The position numbers were made by a program, and so were the translations under genes. From an uncultured Bacteroidales bacterium (GTDB lineage: Bacteria > Bacteroidota > Bacteroidia > Bacteroidales > UBA932): a stretch of DNA of 64,000 nt. Shown in pieces: positions 1 to 9,082 of the stretch. Under the pieces are notes generated by a model that had not been told where the DNA came from, ran no database searches, and was given only the letters and a program-made list of their open reading frames with translations. The stretch covers positions 44,070 to 108,069 of the forward strand of contig CAMHST010000001.1 of NCBI GenBank assembly GCA_946187865.1, read 5' to 3'. How positions within the stretch are numbered: position 1 is the first letter of the stretch; every line of letters starts with the position of its first letter.

Positions 1-290
1 GTCCGCACAGGACAGGGCACCCGTCTGCGGAAAGCGCAGTAGGGAGTAATCTTTAGATATCGTAACAGAAAATAACCGCCGCGGGAGGCCTTTCGGGGCC
101 GATTGCACCGCCGGCAAGGGTGAAAACGCGGGGTAAGGGCCCACGACGCTGCATGGCGACATGCCGCGGGTACGGTATCCGGGCCTGCAAGACCAAATAT
201 ACCGGCAGATGAGGACGGCCCGTCCGATGCCGGGGGGTAGGTTGCGAAGATAAATGACAGATTTAAAAACAGAAAGCGGCTTACGGCCCC
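1..290 (+). ncRNA. rnpB: RNase P RNA, bacterial class A (5' end missing)
   Basis: This is the catalytic RNA subunit that trims the 5' leader of pre-tRNAs. The conserved landmarks appear in the right order: GTCCG...ACAGGGCA near the window start, ACAGAAAATAACCGCC near 68-83, GGTGAAAA in the middle, AGACCAAATA at about 189-198, GGGGTAGGTTGC at 235-246, and a 3' strand ACAGAA...GGCTTA near 270-283. By comparison with E. coli about 60 nt of the 5' end lie outside the window. A T-run at 294-300 just after the 3' strand can act as terminator; it overlaps the stop of the convergent recX gene. Confidence 0.93.
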
Positions 291-299
291 ACCATTTTT

Positions 300-758
300 T
301 TATTCTCCCTTAAGCACGCGGGATACGGCGGCTTCCACATCGGCATATTCATAGCCCCGGGAAAGGGCGAACTTGAGCAGTTTCAGCCGGCACTGCGGGT
401 CTCCCTGCAGGGTGCGGTACTTGGCGGCGATGAGGCGGTCCAGTTTGTCGGCGGCTTTTTCCGGGTCTATCTCTTCCAGGGCGGCCCGGATGGCTTCGTC
501 GGCAATGCCCTTTCCCTTCAGCTGGAAACGGATTTTCACGGCGCCCCAGCCCTGCAGCGAGGATTTCTCCCGGGCGAAGGCCGCGGCATAGCGGGCGTCG
601 TCCACGTACCGCTCCGCCACCAGCTGCGCGACAATGCGCTCTGCGGCATCGGCATTCCCCTCCAGATCTTTCAGGGCTTTCCGGTACATGTCCTGACGGC
701 AGTATTCCGCCCGGGAGCACAGCCGCTGCAGGCGGGACAGACACTTGGCGCTTTCCAT
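300..758 (-). CDS. recX: Regulatory protein RecX
   Basis: A 152-residue protein of the RecX family, which binds RecA filaments and limits recombinase activity. The length is normal for the family, and it has the usual helical repeats with basic and aromatic residues (for example YVDDARYAAAFAREK and a second unit with KGIADEAI). It is the last gene of the minus-strand set rlmN-patatin-recX: it begins four bases after the patatin stop. recA itself starts divergently from rlmN at 4322, so regulator and target are near each other but on opposite strands. The family call is firm from the sequence; activity on RecA is inferred from the family. Confidence 0.9.
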   Translation of the reverse strand: MESAKCLSRLQRLCSRAEYCRQDMYRKALKDLEGNADAAERIVAQLVAERYVDDARYAAAFAREKSSLQGWGAVKIRFQLKGKGIADEAIRAALEEIDPEKAADKLDRLIAAKYRTLQGDPQCRLKLLKFALSRGYEYADVEAAVSRVLKGE

Positions 759-762
759 GGCC

Positions 763-3165
763 TTAGAAATTGAAGCCCAGGGACACGTACGCGCCCACCT
801 TTTTGGTGAGGGAATTCCAGTGGATGTCCAGTTTCAGGGGGCCCACTACCGAATCGTAGGCATATTCCAGGCCAGCCCCGAAAACATGTTCTCCCAGCTC
901 GAAGGTGCCGAAATTGTCGAAATCATAAGCGGCATTGAAAATGGCGCTCACATAATGGCTTTTGCCGAACCCCAGACGGGCGTCCAGCCGGCCGATCATC
1001 ATGTAGTTGCGCCGGAAGGCCCCGCTGGGAATGCCCATGAAGGGCAACTGCTGCTCTACGTAGCGGCCGGCAAAATCACCGCCCATCACGTTGGAGTACA
1101 CGATGGGGACATTCTCTCCCAGGATGTAACGGAGACTGCCCTGCGGGATCAGGGCGAACCGGCCCATAGCCACCGGCATCTTTCCGTCCAGGGATACGAT
1201 GCCGAACAGGCTCCCCTTCTCCGGTGTGAACATCCGGGACACCAGTTCCGCCTTGATTCCGCCCGAGATGCCCCGGGTGGGGAAATACCCGTCGTCCATG
1301 GTCTCCATCCGGCCGTTGACAAAGAAGCTGGGATAGTCCCGGGTCACGGCCGCGGGATCATAGGCGCCCGACTCTTCGGCGGAGAGGATACGCTTGACCC
1401 GGAAATACTGGTTCCGGATACCGGCCTGCAGGTCAAAGGAATACCACTTGAGGTTGGACGCGTAGATCTCCTGGGTGTACTGGGTAAAGTCGATGGAGTA
1501 GATATTGCTCCCGGACAGGAAATTGTTGCGGTCGTTCCAGCGGAAACGGGCCGTGACATTGATGGTTGGCATCTTGGGCGCGTCGTAGGCATAGTGGAAT
1601 TCCAGGAAGGGATTCACGCCGATCCGTCCGGTCAGGTCCAGGGAAGACCCGCGGACGGCGTGCGTGTTGAAGCCCAGATTAACCAGGATGGAAACCAGGT
1701 CTTCTGAATCGGCCCGAAAACCCAGTCCCAGCTGATGCAGAGGTCCCCGCTTGCACAGAATCCGGAGCCGGTAGGGCTCCATGGTTCCGCGAAGCTCATA
1801 GCTCACAAAGTCATAGGTGCCCTGCCCGAAGACCCGCGCGATATCCTCTTCGATGGCCTGTTTGGTGACCACGGCACCAGGCTGTACGGCCAGCTTGGAG
1901 CGGATGAATTCCGCATCGGAGGCGGGCACGCCCACGATATCGATGTCGCCGATGACCACCGGCTTCACGTTCAGGTCTACCGCCTTCGGGGCCTGCAGTT
2001 GCCTCTTGGCGCCGCCCACCTTCTTTTTCACGGCGGCAAGCTCGGCGGCGCTCGCACGGGCGGCACGGAGCCCCCGCTGGTACATGGTATCGATGGCAAC
2101 GTCGTTGAAGCTGAGCATGTCGTACCCCGTAAGGTCCGGATGGATGCGCACGTCCACCGACTGGATATTCCGCTCGAAGGAGTCGTTGGACAGCATGTCT
2201 ATCCCCTGCATCAGGATGTCTCCCAGGTTGTTGATCTTGTCCGCCCCGGGAGAGGAGCCGGAAAGGTCTATGCCGATGACAATGTCGGCGCCCATGTCCC
2301 GGGCGATATCCACAGGGAAATTGTTCCGCATGCCGCCGTCGGCCAGGACCATTCCCTGGGTGCGGACCGGCGTGAACAGGCCGGGGATGGACATGGTGGA
2401 ACGAAGGGCCAGGTTCACGGAGCCGCTGTGCCAGATCTTGGCCTTGCCGGAAGCCATGTCCGTGGCCACGCAGGCGAAGGGAATGGGGAACTTGAAGAAA
2501 TCGGTGGAATCACTGTAGCCTACTGTCCGGGAATTGATGATCTGGCTCACATTCTGCCCGTACACGAAGCCGGAGGGAAGGCTGCCCATGAGGTTGTCTC
2601 CGAGGATCCGGTCTATGGAGCGCGCCTGCTCATCGTCGGCCCGAAGGTGCAGGAAACGGTCTTCCCCGTTGGAAAAAGGCATATCACCCGCCACGAAGGA
2701 TTTGTAATCGTCTGTCCGGTAGTAGAAAGGGATGGATACCAGGAACTTCTCCTTGTACCGGATCCTGGAATAGGGGATGTATTCCCGCTGCACCTTGTCG
2801 CTCAGGGCCATGTCCCAGTTGATGGAATGGATGAGCGTATCCAGATAGGCGGCGTCGTACCCCAGGGCGTACATGCCACCCAGCAGGCCGCCGATGCTGG
2901 TCCCCACCACCATGTCTACCGGAAGGCCATACTCTTCGATGACTTTCAGCGCCCCCACCGTAGCCGCGCCCTTGGCGCCGCCGCCGGACAGGACCAGCGC
3001 CACCGTGGGCCGATGCTTGCGGATCTGGGCCATCCGGTTGCGGATACTGTTCACAGCCTTGGCGTCTTTGGGATCCAGGCCGAAAGTGGAAGAAGAGCGG
3101 TCCTGGGCCAAGGCGGACAAGCCGGCAAGGACAAGACAGGACAGCCAGGTGAGGACTTTTCTCAT
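763..3165 (-). CDS. Patatin-like phospholipase with C-terminal surface-antigen beta-barrel
   Basis: An 800-residue exported protein. Residues 1-20 form a signal peptide ending LSALAQ. Residues about 54-350 are a patatin domain with the oxyanion loop SGGGAKG, the nucleophile elbow GTSIG (Ser90) and the catalytic Asp in DGG near residue 277. A POTRA-like segment (about 400-475) and a Bac_surface_Ag/D15-type barrel follow, closing on the aromatic C-terminus GFNF. This layout matches outer-membrane patatins related to PlpD, with the lipase exported or exposed at the outer membrane. The ATG overlaps the rlmN stop (ATGA), so the two are translationally coupled. The natural lipid substrate is unknown. 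Confidence 0.9.
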   Translation of the reverse strand: MRKVLTWLSCLVLAGLSALAQDRSSSTFGLDPKDAKAVNSIRNRMAQIRKHRPTVALVLSGGGAKGAATVGALKVIEEYGLPVDMVVGTSIGGLLGGMYALGYDAAYLDTLIHSINWDMALSDKVQREYIPYSRIRYKEKFLVSIPFYYRTDDYKSFVAGDMPFSNGEDRFLHLRADDEQARSIDRILGDNLMGSLPSGFVYGQNVSQIINSRTVGYSDSTDFFKFPIPFACVATDMASGKAKIWHSGSVNLALRSTMSIPGLFTPVRTQGMVLADGGMRNNFPVDIARDMGADIVIGIDLSGSSPGADKINNLGDILMQGIDMLSNDSFERNIQSVDVRIHPDLTGYDMLSFNDVAIDTMYQRGLRAARASAAELAAVKKKVGGAKRQLQAPKAVDLNVKPVVIGDIDIVGVPASDAEFIRSKLAVQPGAVVTKQAIEEDIARVFGQGTYDFVSYELRGTMEPYRLRILCKRGPLHQLGLGFRADSEDLVSILVNLGFNTHAVRGSSLDLTGRIGVNPFLEFHYAYDAPKMPTINVTARFRWNDRNNFLSGSNIYSIDFTQYTQEIYASNLKWYSFDLQAGIRNQYFRVKRILSAEESGAYDPAAVTRDYPSFFVNGRMETMDDGYFPTRGISGGIKAELVSRMFTPEKGSLFGIVSLDGKMPVAMGRFALIPQGSLRYILGENVPIVYSNVMGGDFAGRYVEQQLPFMGIPSGAFRRNYMMIGRLDARLGFGKSHYVSAIFNAAYDFDNFGTFELGEHVFGAGLEYAYDSVVGPLKLDIHWNSLTKKVGAYVSLGFNF

Positions 3166-4187
3166 AGTTGCATGTGTTTTCCGGCCAGAAGGCCGCAGGC
3201 GGCGAAAATATCTTCTCCGCGCGAGGCGCGGATGGTGGCGGTGAGCCCGCCCCGGGAAAGGCGGTCCCGGAAGGCTTCCATCTGCGTGTCGCTGGCGGGT
3301 CCCAGGGGGAAATCGGGGATACGGTGGAAACGGATCAGGTTAACGCGGCATTCCAGTCCGGAAAGCAGGCGCAGGAGCGCGTCTGCATGCCGTTTGGTGT
3401 TGTTCCACCCGTCAAAGACCGTGTACTCGAAACTGACCCGGCGCTGCCCGGTGAAATCGTAGCGGCGGATCAGTTCCACCACCGACTCCAGGGGCCACGC
3501 CTTCTCTACGGGCATCATTTCCAGACGCTCCTCCGGGAAGGGATTGTGCAGGCTCACGGCCAGGTGGCAGTGGCTTTCGTCCAGGTATTTTTTCAGGTTG
3601 GGCAGCACGCCGATCGTGGAAAGGGTGATACGCTTGGGACTCCAGGCCAGCCCCCAGGGGGCCGTGAGGATTTCGATCACCTTTTTCACCTGGTCCCAGT
3701 TGTCCAGCGGCTCTCCCATGCCCATGAAGACGGTGTTGGTGAGCTCCGCGGCTTCGTCGATCGCGAAAAACTGCGAAAGGATGTCTGCGGCCGACAGGTT
3801 TCCGTGGAAGCCCTGCCGCCCCGTCATGCAGAACTTGCAGCCCATCTTGCAGCCGGCCTGGGAGCTGACGCAGAGGGTTTTCCGGTCCTGGTCCGGGATC
3901 ATGACCGTCTCTACGGCGTTCAGGGGGTCCTCCCCTACCGGGAACAGGTATTTCCGGGTACCGTCGACCGAAGTCTGGGAGCCCAGGGGGCGGGCCATGC
4001 CCACCTCCCAGTTTTGGGAGAGGGCTTCCCGGCCGGCCTTGGACAGGTTGGTCATTTCCTGCAGCGAATGGGCGCGGCGCACATACAGCCACTGGGCCAT
4101 CTGCTTGCCGGCGAAAGCGGGCAGGCCGGCGTCCAGGGCAATCTCTTTCAGTTCTTCCGGGGTTTTTCCAAGCAGGCGTTGTTTCAT
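3162..4187 (-). CDS. rlmN: Dual-specificity RNA methyltransferase RlmN
   Basis: A radical SAM enzyme that methylates C2 of A2503 in 23S rRNA and A37 in some tRNAs. The 4Fe-4S motif CKMGCKFC is present, followed by MTGRQGFHGNLSAADI and GMGEPLDN, all characteristic of RlmN; a second catalytic Cys lies near the C-terminus (FAACG). The track ORF begins at 4232, but the preceding 15 residues do not look like the family, so I chose the ATG at 4187 (MKQRLLGKTPEEL), giving 341 residues, close to the family norm. It is the first gene of the operon with the patatin and recX, divergent from recA. Confidence 0.95.
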   Translation of the reverse strand: MKQRLLGKTPEELKEIALDAGLPAFAGKQMAQWLYVRRAHSLQEMTNLSKAGREALSQNWEVGMARPLGSQTSVDGTRKYLFPVGEDPLNAVETVMIPDQDRKTLCVSSQAGCKMGCKFCMTGRQGFHGNLSAADILSQFFAIDEAAELTNTVFMGMGEPLDNWDQVKKVIEILTAPWGLAWSPKRITLSTIGVLPNLKKYLDESHCHLAVSLHNPFPEERLEMMPVEKAWPLESVVELIRRYDFTGQRRVSFEYTVFDGWNNTKRHADALLRLLSGLECRVNLIRFHRIPDFPLGPASDTQMEAFRDRLSRGGLTATIRASRGEDIFAACGLLAGKHMQL

Positions 4188-4263
4188 GGACTCACTCTTT
4201 TCCTTCGCACAAAAATAATAATAAATATCCAATGAAAAAATTCTGAATAACCGAGTTTTTGAT

Positions 4264-4271
4264 TAACTTTG
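4264..4271 (+). promoter_or_regulatory. -7 box of the recA promoter
   Basis: TAACTTTG fits the Bacteroidota TAnnTTTG consensus and lies about 50 bases before the recA start, in the only gap between recA and the divergent rlmN. No good TTTG -33 box is visible at the usual spacing. No LexA-type palindrome was recognised. Confidence 0.6.
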
Positions 4272-4321
4272 TCTTTCAGCGGTAAAGGATGCCCGCGCAA
4301 AACTTTTAACTAAAACAGATT

Positions 4322-5356
4322 ATGGCAAAAGCAGCAGAAGAAATGACCGAAGCCCAGGTAAACGCAGCCAAACTCAAGGCCCTGCAGGCTACGATCGACA
4401 AGATTGAGAAAGATTACGGGAAAGGAACCATCATGAAGCTGGGAGACCAGCCGGAATGGGATGCCTCTCAGGTCATCCCCAGCGGTTCCATCTCCCTGGA
4501 CCATGCGCTGGGCATCGGCGGATACCCCAAAGGCCGCATCATCGAGATCTACGGTCCGGAATCCTCCGGTAAAACCACCCTGGCCATCCACGCCATCGCC
4601 CAGGCCCAGAAAGGCGGGGGCATCGCCGCCATCATCGACGCAGAACACGCGTTCGACCGCAGCTATGCCAAAGCCCTGGGCGTGAATCTGGACACCCTCC
4701 TCATTTCCCAGCCGGACAACGGGGAACAGGCCCTGGAAATCGCCGACAACCTTATCCGCAGCGGCGCCGTGGACATTGTGGTGATAGACTCCGTGGCCGC
4801 CCTTACCCCCAAGGCGGAGATCGAAGGAGAGATGGGAGAGAACAAAGTCGGCCTGCAGGCCCGCCTGATGTCCCAGGCCCTGCGCAAACTGACGGCCAAC
4901 ATCTCCAAGACCGGCACCTGCTGCATCTTCATCAACCAGCTGCGTGAGAAGATCGGCATCATGTTCGGCAACCCGGAAACCACCACCGGCGGCAATGCGC
5001 TCAAGTTCTACGCTTCCGTCCGGCTGGATATCCGCCGCACCACCCAGATCAAAGACGGCGACGACGCCCTGGGCAACCACGTGAAGGTAAAGGTGGTCAA
5101 GAACAAGATGGCTCCGCCCTTCAAGAAAGCGGAATTCGACATTGTCTTCGGCGAGGGCATTTCGCGCAGCGGAGAAATCGTGGACCTGGGCGTAGAGCTG
5201 GGCATTATCCAGAAGTCCGGTTCCTGGTTCAGCTATAACGACAGCAAACTGGCCCAAGGCCGGGAAGCCACCAAAAAGCTTATGCTGGACAATCCGGAAC
5301 TCGCAGAGGAAATCGAAGGCAAGATCCGGGAAGCCATGAGCAAAATCCAGGACTAA
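4322..5356 (+). CDS. recA: Recombinase RecA
   Basis: A 344-residue RecA that forms filaments on single-stranded DNA, promotes strand exchange and triggers SOS cleavage. Walker A is GPESSGKTT, Walker B is [11 protein letters not shown], and the L1/L2 neighbourhoods [19 protein letters not shown] and [20 protein letters not shown] are intact. The short N-terminal extension rich in Ala/Glu before [19 protein letters not shown] is usual in Bacteroidales. It is a single gene with its own promoter and terminator, divergent from rlmN. Confidence 0.99.
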   Translation: MAKAAEEMTEAQVNAAKLKALQATIDKIEKDYGKGTIMKLGDQPEWDASQVIPSGSISLDHALGIGGYPKGRIIEIYGPESSGKTTLAIHAIAQAQKGGGIAAIIDAEHAFDRSYAKALGVNLDTLLISQPDNGEQALEIADNLIRSGAVDIVVIDSVAALTPKAEIEGEMGENKVGLQARLMSQALRKLTANISKTGTCCIFINQLREKIGIMFGNPETTTGGNALKFYASVRLDIRRTTQIKDGDDALGNHVKVKVVKNKMAPPFKKAEFDIVFGEGISRSGEIVDLGVELGIIQKSGSWFSYNDSKLAQGREATKKLMLDNPELAEEIEGKIREAMSKIQD

Positions 5357-5376
5357 GGTGCCGTTGCACCCCCATC

Positions 5377-5412
5377 AAGAGGCAGACCTTCCGGGCCTGC
5401 CTCTTTGTTTGT
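5377..5412 (+). terminator. Intrinsic terminator of recA
   Basis: A perfect 9-bp stem AAGAGGCAG/CTGCCTCTT with an 11-nt loop, followed by TTTGTTT, starts 20 bases after the recA stop codon. Confidence 0.9.
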
Positions 5413-5441
5413 GTCCCGTAAGCCGCCAGGCCGGTGTTGGT

Positions 5442-5542
5442 CGTGACTTCCGCGCCGTCACTTTTGGCCGATTTTGCGGGCGCCGATGTCAGCCGTGACT
5501 TCCGCGCCGTCACTTTTGGCCGTTTTTGCGGGGGCCGATGTC
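5442..5542. repeat. Two tandem 49-bp direct repeats at the 3' end of the HhH gene
   Basis: Two copies (5442-5490 and 5494-5542, period 52) begin CGTGACTTCCGCGCCGTCAC and end GCCGATGTC, with only two differences. The second copy contains the last codons and stop of the helix-hairpin-helix gene; the first lies just beyond it. This looks like a local duplication of the gene's tail: both copies would encode DIG-RK-GQK and a stop. Confidence 0.85.
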
Positions 5543-6661
5543 GGACAGGGGTGCAATGAGGCAGAGCGACAGGCGGGCGGCGTGATCTTCCGAGAGTACG
5601 CCGGCTTTCCGGAGGCCTTCTACCGTACAGGCTTCTGCCCGGTTATGCTGGCGGTACAGGACGATACCGTGGGCTTCGGCCTTGGAGATATACGGGTGGC
5701 GGGCCAATTCCGCCTCCGGAAGGGTCCAGAGCGGGTATGGAGCCGGCGGAGAACAGCTGATCAGGTCGCTCAGGCCGTCGTATTTTTCCCGGTCGAAGCG
5801 ATAGATTTCCAGCAGCTGCTCCGGATGCGAATACCCGCCCAGCTCTTCCCGGTAGCTGATCATTTTGGCGGCAAACCAGGGGCCGATACCAGGAAGGGTT
5901 ACCAGCGCGGCGCTGTCGGCCCGGTTGATGTCGATTTTGGGGATGTCGATGTAGGGCGCCAGCCGCTCATACACGGAATCGGCCACCACGTACGACTTGG
6001 CAAAATCCGTCTTTCTGCGGAAGCGGCCGCCCTTTTCCCGATAGCGGACGATGGAGAGCGCCTGCTTTTCAGAGAACCCCAGCCGCTGCAAGTCCTCCGC
6101 CGAGACCGTATTGGGGTTGAACCGGAAGTTCTCCACCCGGCGTGGCTGCGCCTTCTCCCGCACCGCCCGGACCGCCGCCGAATGCACCGCATTCTTCCGC
6201 ACCACCACCGCACCGGCCTTCTTGCTTCGTCCGGCTTCGGCGTTGTTTCCAAGGGCATCAACCTTTTTGCTTCGTCCGGCTTCGGAGATGCCGCCAGGGG
6301 CATCGGCCTTCTTTTTTGCCCCTGGAGGCATCTCTGAAGCCCTATCACCTGAAGCCCTATCACCTGAAACCCTGTCAGCAACCACCGGATCTTCGGATGC
6401 AATGAAAGAGGCCGATGCATCCGACGATTCCGCGGCTTCCGGAGAGAAATCGGCCTCCCGGAGGATTTCTTCGGCCAGGGCACGGTCTATCACATACACC
6501 GTGTCCGGCCGGTCCCGGTTGGCCTGGATACGCATTACCGCAGCTTTGTGCACGAACAAAGCCACTTCATAACCGATAATCAGGAATACCAGGGCGATGG
6601 CGCCCGTTACGAAACTGCCGTGAAGGCTACTCCCCTTCCGTTTGTCCTTCCCCTCTTTCAT
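5510..6661 (-). CDS. ComEA-like helix-hairpin-helix membrane protein
   Basis: A 383-residue protein with one N-terminal membrane segment (residues about 16-36) and a variable linker rich in Ala, Gly, Lys and Arg that contains short repeats (GDRAS twice, EAGRSKK twice). At least three helix-hairpin-helix units follow: FRFNPNTVSAEDLQRLGFSEKQA, then INRADSAALVTLPGIGPWFA with YREELGGY, and a third divergent unit. ComEA-type proteins bind DNA without sequence specificity, often at the cell surface or in the periplasm during uptake; here the function is inferred from the fold. The start overlaps the end of rsmI by 35 bases, so the two are probably cotranscribed. The gene's 3' end is tandemly duplicated. 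Confidence 0.8.
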   Translation of the reverse strand: MKEGKDKRKGSSLHGSFVTGAIALVFLIIGYEVALFVHKAAVMRIQANRDRPDTVYVIDRALAEEILREADFSPEAAESSDASASFIASEDPVVADRVSGDRASGDRASEMPPGAKKKADAPGGISEAGRSKKVDALGNNAEAGRSKKAGAVVVRKNAVHSAAVRAVREKAQPRRVENFRFNPNTVSAEDLQRLGFSEKQALSIVRYREKGGRFRRKTDFAKSYVVADSVYERLAPYIDIPKIDINRADSAALVTLPGIGPWFAAKMISYREELGGYSHPEQLLEIYRFDREKYDGLSDLISCSPPAPYPLWTLPEAELARHPYISKAEAHGIVLYRQHNRAEACTVEGLRKAGVLSEDHAARLSLCLIAPLSDIGPRKNGQK

Positions 6662-7361
6662 ACCGCCTCTTTTTTTCCGATTTCACCGGCTCTGCGCCGG
6701 CCACTACAATGACAATTTCCCCTTTGGGTTCATGCTCCCGGAACCAGTCCGCCACTTCCTGGAGGGTGCCCCGGCGGTGCTCCTCGTGCACCTTGGAGAT
6801 TTCCCGCGCCACCGAACAGCGGCGCTCCCCGCCGAAGTGTTCCGAGAGCTGCTCCAGCGTTTTCACCAGCCGGTAGGGCGACTCGTAAAAGACCATCGTC
6901 CGGGTTTCCGCGGACAGCTGCTGCAGGAGCGTCTGGCGGCCCTTTTTCTGGGGCAGGAAGCCTTCGAAGCAGAAACGGTCACAGGGAAGGCCGGAAGACA
7001 CCAGCGCCGGGATGCAGGCCGTTGCCCCAGGAAGCGTCTGGACCTCAATGCCTTCTTCCGCGCAAGTGCGCACCAGCAAGAAACCGGGGTCCGAAATGCC
7101 CGGCGTGCCGGCATCGCTGATCAGGGCCACGTTGAGCCCGCCCAGGATGCGCTCTTTGATGAGCTGGACCGTCTGGTGCTCGTTGAATTTGTGATGGCTC
7201 TGCAGACGGGCCTGGATGCCGTAATGATGCAGCAGCACCGAACTGGTGCGGGTGTCCTCCGCCAGCACCAGATCCGCCTCCCGAAGCACCTGAACGGCCC
7301 GGTAAGTCATGTCTTCCAGATTCCCCACCGGTGTGGGGACGATATAAAGTTTCCCTGCCAT
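6627..7361 (-). CDS. rsmI: 16S rRNA (cytidine(1402)-2'-O)-methyltransferase RsmI
   Basis: A 244-residue SAM-dependent tetrapyrrole-methylase-fold enzyme that 2'-O-methylates C1402 in the ribosomal P site. Family signatures are LYIVPTPVGNLEDMTYRA at the start, LAEDTRTSSVLL, LISDAGTPGISDPG, LPGATACIPALVSSGLP and FYESPYRL. The C-terminus carries an extra basic, charged tail. The ATG overlaps the stop of the upstream coiled-coil gene by one base (TGATG). Confidence 0.96.
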   Translation of the reverse strand: MAGKLYIVPTPVGNLEDMTYRAVQVLREADLVLAEDTRTSSVLLHHYGIQARLQSHHKFNEHQTVQLIKERILGGLNVALISDAGTPGISDPGFLLVRTCAEEGIEVQTLPGATACIPALVSSGLPCDRFCFEGFLPQKKGRQTLLQQLSAETRTMVFYESPYRLVKTLEQLSEHFGGERRCSVAREISKVHEEHRRGTLQEVADWFREHEPKGEIVIVVAGAEPVKSEKKRRYERGEGQTEGE

Positions 7362-8050
7362 CAGCCCAGCTTTTTGCGGACAGCCATCATGAAACTGTAC
7401 ACCACATCCGAATGCAGGTTCCAGTCCGGGAAGTGCCTCCGGATATAGTCCACGGCCTGGTCCAGGGTGGTGAGCTCGTTCAGTTCCCGGATGGTGTTGT
7501 CGTACAGGGTGAAGTCTTCCTTGAACAGCGTGCCGATAAAAAGGGCCCGGTCGTACAGGGAGATGCCGCTGCGGATGTTTTTCACCTGCAGGCCAGGACG
7601 GTCTTTCCGCCAGGGAAGGTCTGCCGTGTCGTCCGGTTCAAGGGGCGCGGGAGCTTCTTCCTCCGCAGGAACATCGGCCGCAGGGACATCCCCCGCAGGC
7701 ACCTCCACCGGAGCCTCTTCCGGTACGGACAAAACCTCCGGGCCGAACGCTTCCCCGTCCATCTCAACGTCCGTGAAATCCACCGGCGCAGCGTCCTGCA
7801 CGGCAGCCTCTACAGGAACGTCCCCGGCCGATGCCTCCTCCACGGCGGCCTCGTCCACCGGCGCGAAATCCACTGGAGGAAGATCCATCGGCGGCATGTC
7901 CGCTTCCGGGATATCGGCCTCCGGGACATCCGCCTCCTGCGCCTCCGCCTTCCAGGCCGACAGCTTCTCCTCCAAGGCCGCTACACGCTCTTTGAGCAGG
8001 GCGAGCTCCGCCTCGCATTCTTGCAAAAAATCTGTATGAGTTTTGTCCAT
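7361..8050 (-). CDS. Coiled-coil/acidic-linker protein, conserved Bacteroidales hypothetical
   Basis: A 229-residue protein in three parts: an N-terminal coiled coil (residues about 8-40, heptads of Leu/Ala/Glu), a long acidic Pro/Ala/Glu/Asp linker (about 40-150) with degenerate repeats such as PEADIPEADMP, and a compact C-terminal domain (about 160-229) containing GISLYDRALFIGTLFKED and a Tyr/Phe-rich end. From memory, the C-terminal domain is widespread in Bacteroidales beside tdk and rsmI, but I know of no assigned function. It is coupled to rsmI by a one-base overlap and is divergent from tdk. Confidence 0.75.
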   Translation of the reverse strand: MDKTHTDFLQECEAELALLKERVAALEEKLSAWKAEAQEADVPEADIPEADMPPMDLPPVDFAPVDEAAVEEASAGDVPVEAAVQDAAPVDFTDVEMDGEAFGPEVLSVPEEAPVEVPAGDVPAADVPAEEEAPAPLEPDDTADLPWRKDRPGLQVKNIRSGISLYDRALFIGTLFKEDFTLYDNTIRELNELTTLDQAVDYIRRHFPDWNLHSDVVYSFMMAVRKKLG

Positions 8051-8057
8051 AAATGAC

Positions 8058-8065
8058 TATATTTG
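8058..8065 (+). promoter_or_regulatory. -7 box before tdk
   Basis: TATATTTG matches the Bacteroidota -7 consensus and lies 27 bases before the chosen tdk ATG (8093). Its position also argues against the earlier track start at 8063, which would fall inside the promoter. Confidence 0.6.
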
Positions 8066-8092
8066 CATTCAAGCACCAACAAAGTTACGGAA

Positions 8093-8671
8093 ATGTTTTT
8101 GGAAAATGCAAAAAAAGCGGGCTGCATCGAAGTGATTTGCGGCTCCATGTTCTCCGGCAAAACGGAGGAACTGATCCGGAGGCTCAAAAGGGCCCAGTTC
8201 GCCAAACAGAAAATCGCCACTTTCAAACCCACGATAGACAAGCGCTACTCAGATCTGGACGTTGTCTCGCACGACTCCCACAGCATTTCCTGTACGCCTA
8301 TCAAATCCCCGTCCCGGATGCTCCAGATAGACCCTGACGTGCAGGTGGTGGGCATCGACGAAGCCCAGTTCTTCGACGAGAGCATCATCCCCGTATGCCA
8401 GGAACTGGCAAACCGGGGCGTCCGCGTGATCATCGCCGGACTGGACACGGATTACCTGGGCAAGCCCTTCGGCCCCATGCCCGGGCTGATGGCCATCGCG
8501 GAGGATGTGCAGAAGGTACACGCCATCTGCGTACGCTGCGGTTCCCTGGCCAACCATTCCCATCGGCTCTCCGCCTCCAAGAAACTGGTGGTGCTGGGAG
8601 AGAAAGACACCTATGAGCCCCTGTGCCGGGAATGCTACCAAAAAGCCCTTGCAGAAGATGCGCAGCAATAA
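8093..8671 (+). CDS. tdk: Thymidine kinase
   Basis: A 192-residue type II thymidine kinase that phosphorylates deoxythymidine in the salvage pathway. Walker A is [11 protein letters not shown]; the catalytic Glu is in [10 protein letters not shown]; the lasso region [15 protein letters not shown] is intact; and there is a zinc site CVRCG...CRECY. I moved the start from 8063 to the ATG at 8093 ([10 protein letters not shown]), which matches the family N-terminus and clears the promoter. Confidence 0.97.
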   Translation: MFLENAKKAGCIEVICGSMFSGKTEELIRRLKRAQFAKQKIATFKPTIDKRYSDLDVVSHDSHSISCTPIKSPSRMLQIDPDVQVVGIDEAQFFDESIIPVCQELANRGVRVIIAGLDTDYLGKPFGPMPGLMAIAEDVQKVHAICVRCGSLANHSHRLSASKKLVVLGEKDTYEPLCRECYQKALAEDAQQ

Positions 8672-9056
8672 GAACCTGTCGGCAGAAGACCTCCCCGTCT
8701 ATCAGGGAGAATACAACGAGGACAAACTCTGGAAAAAAGTGGGCAAGATCGCCAAAAAGGCCGGCATCAAGCTCATCTACTACGTCCTGCTGCTGTATTA
8801 TGTCCTCAAAGACCCTTCCACCCCCGCCCGCTACCGCATGGTCATCATGGGAGCCCTGGGCTATTTCATCCTCCCGGCCGATGTAATCCCGGACCTGCTC
8901 CCCTTTGCGGGCATGGCCGACGACTGGGCCGCCCTGATTGCGGCCGTCAGCTTTGTGGCATCGGCCATCACCCCCGCCATCAAGGAAAAGGCCAAGGCGC
9001 AGCTGCGCGCCTGGTTCGGGGATTATGACGATTCCCAGCTGGGGGAAATGGCTTGA
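8658..9056 (+). CDS. DUF1232 (YkvA-like) membrane protein
   Basis: A 132-residue protein beginning at the ATG at 8658, which overlaps the end of tdk by 14 bases; the longer track ORF starts inside tdk and is not credible upstream of this ATG. The core [28 protein letters not shown] is the DUF1232 signature, a short paired hydrophobic hairpin. Function is unknown in the family. It is likely cotranscribed with tdk. Confidence 0.88.
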   Translation: MRSNKNLSAEDLPVYQGEYNEDKLWKKVGKIAKKAGIKLIYYVLLLYYVLKDPSTPARYRMVIMGALGYFILPADVIPDLLPFAGMADDWAALIAAVSFVASAITPAIKEKAKAQLRAWFGDYDDSQLGEMA

Positions 9057-9082
9057 AACCAAACCAACAACCAATAACTGAC

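Noticed and set aside
1735-3462. 575-residue plus-strand ORF over the patatin gene
   Set aside because: It is a GC-driven shadow of the patatin and rlmN genes, with His/Gly/Val-rich low-quality sequence and no recognisable motif.
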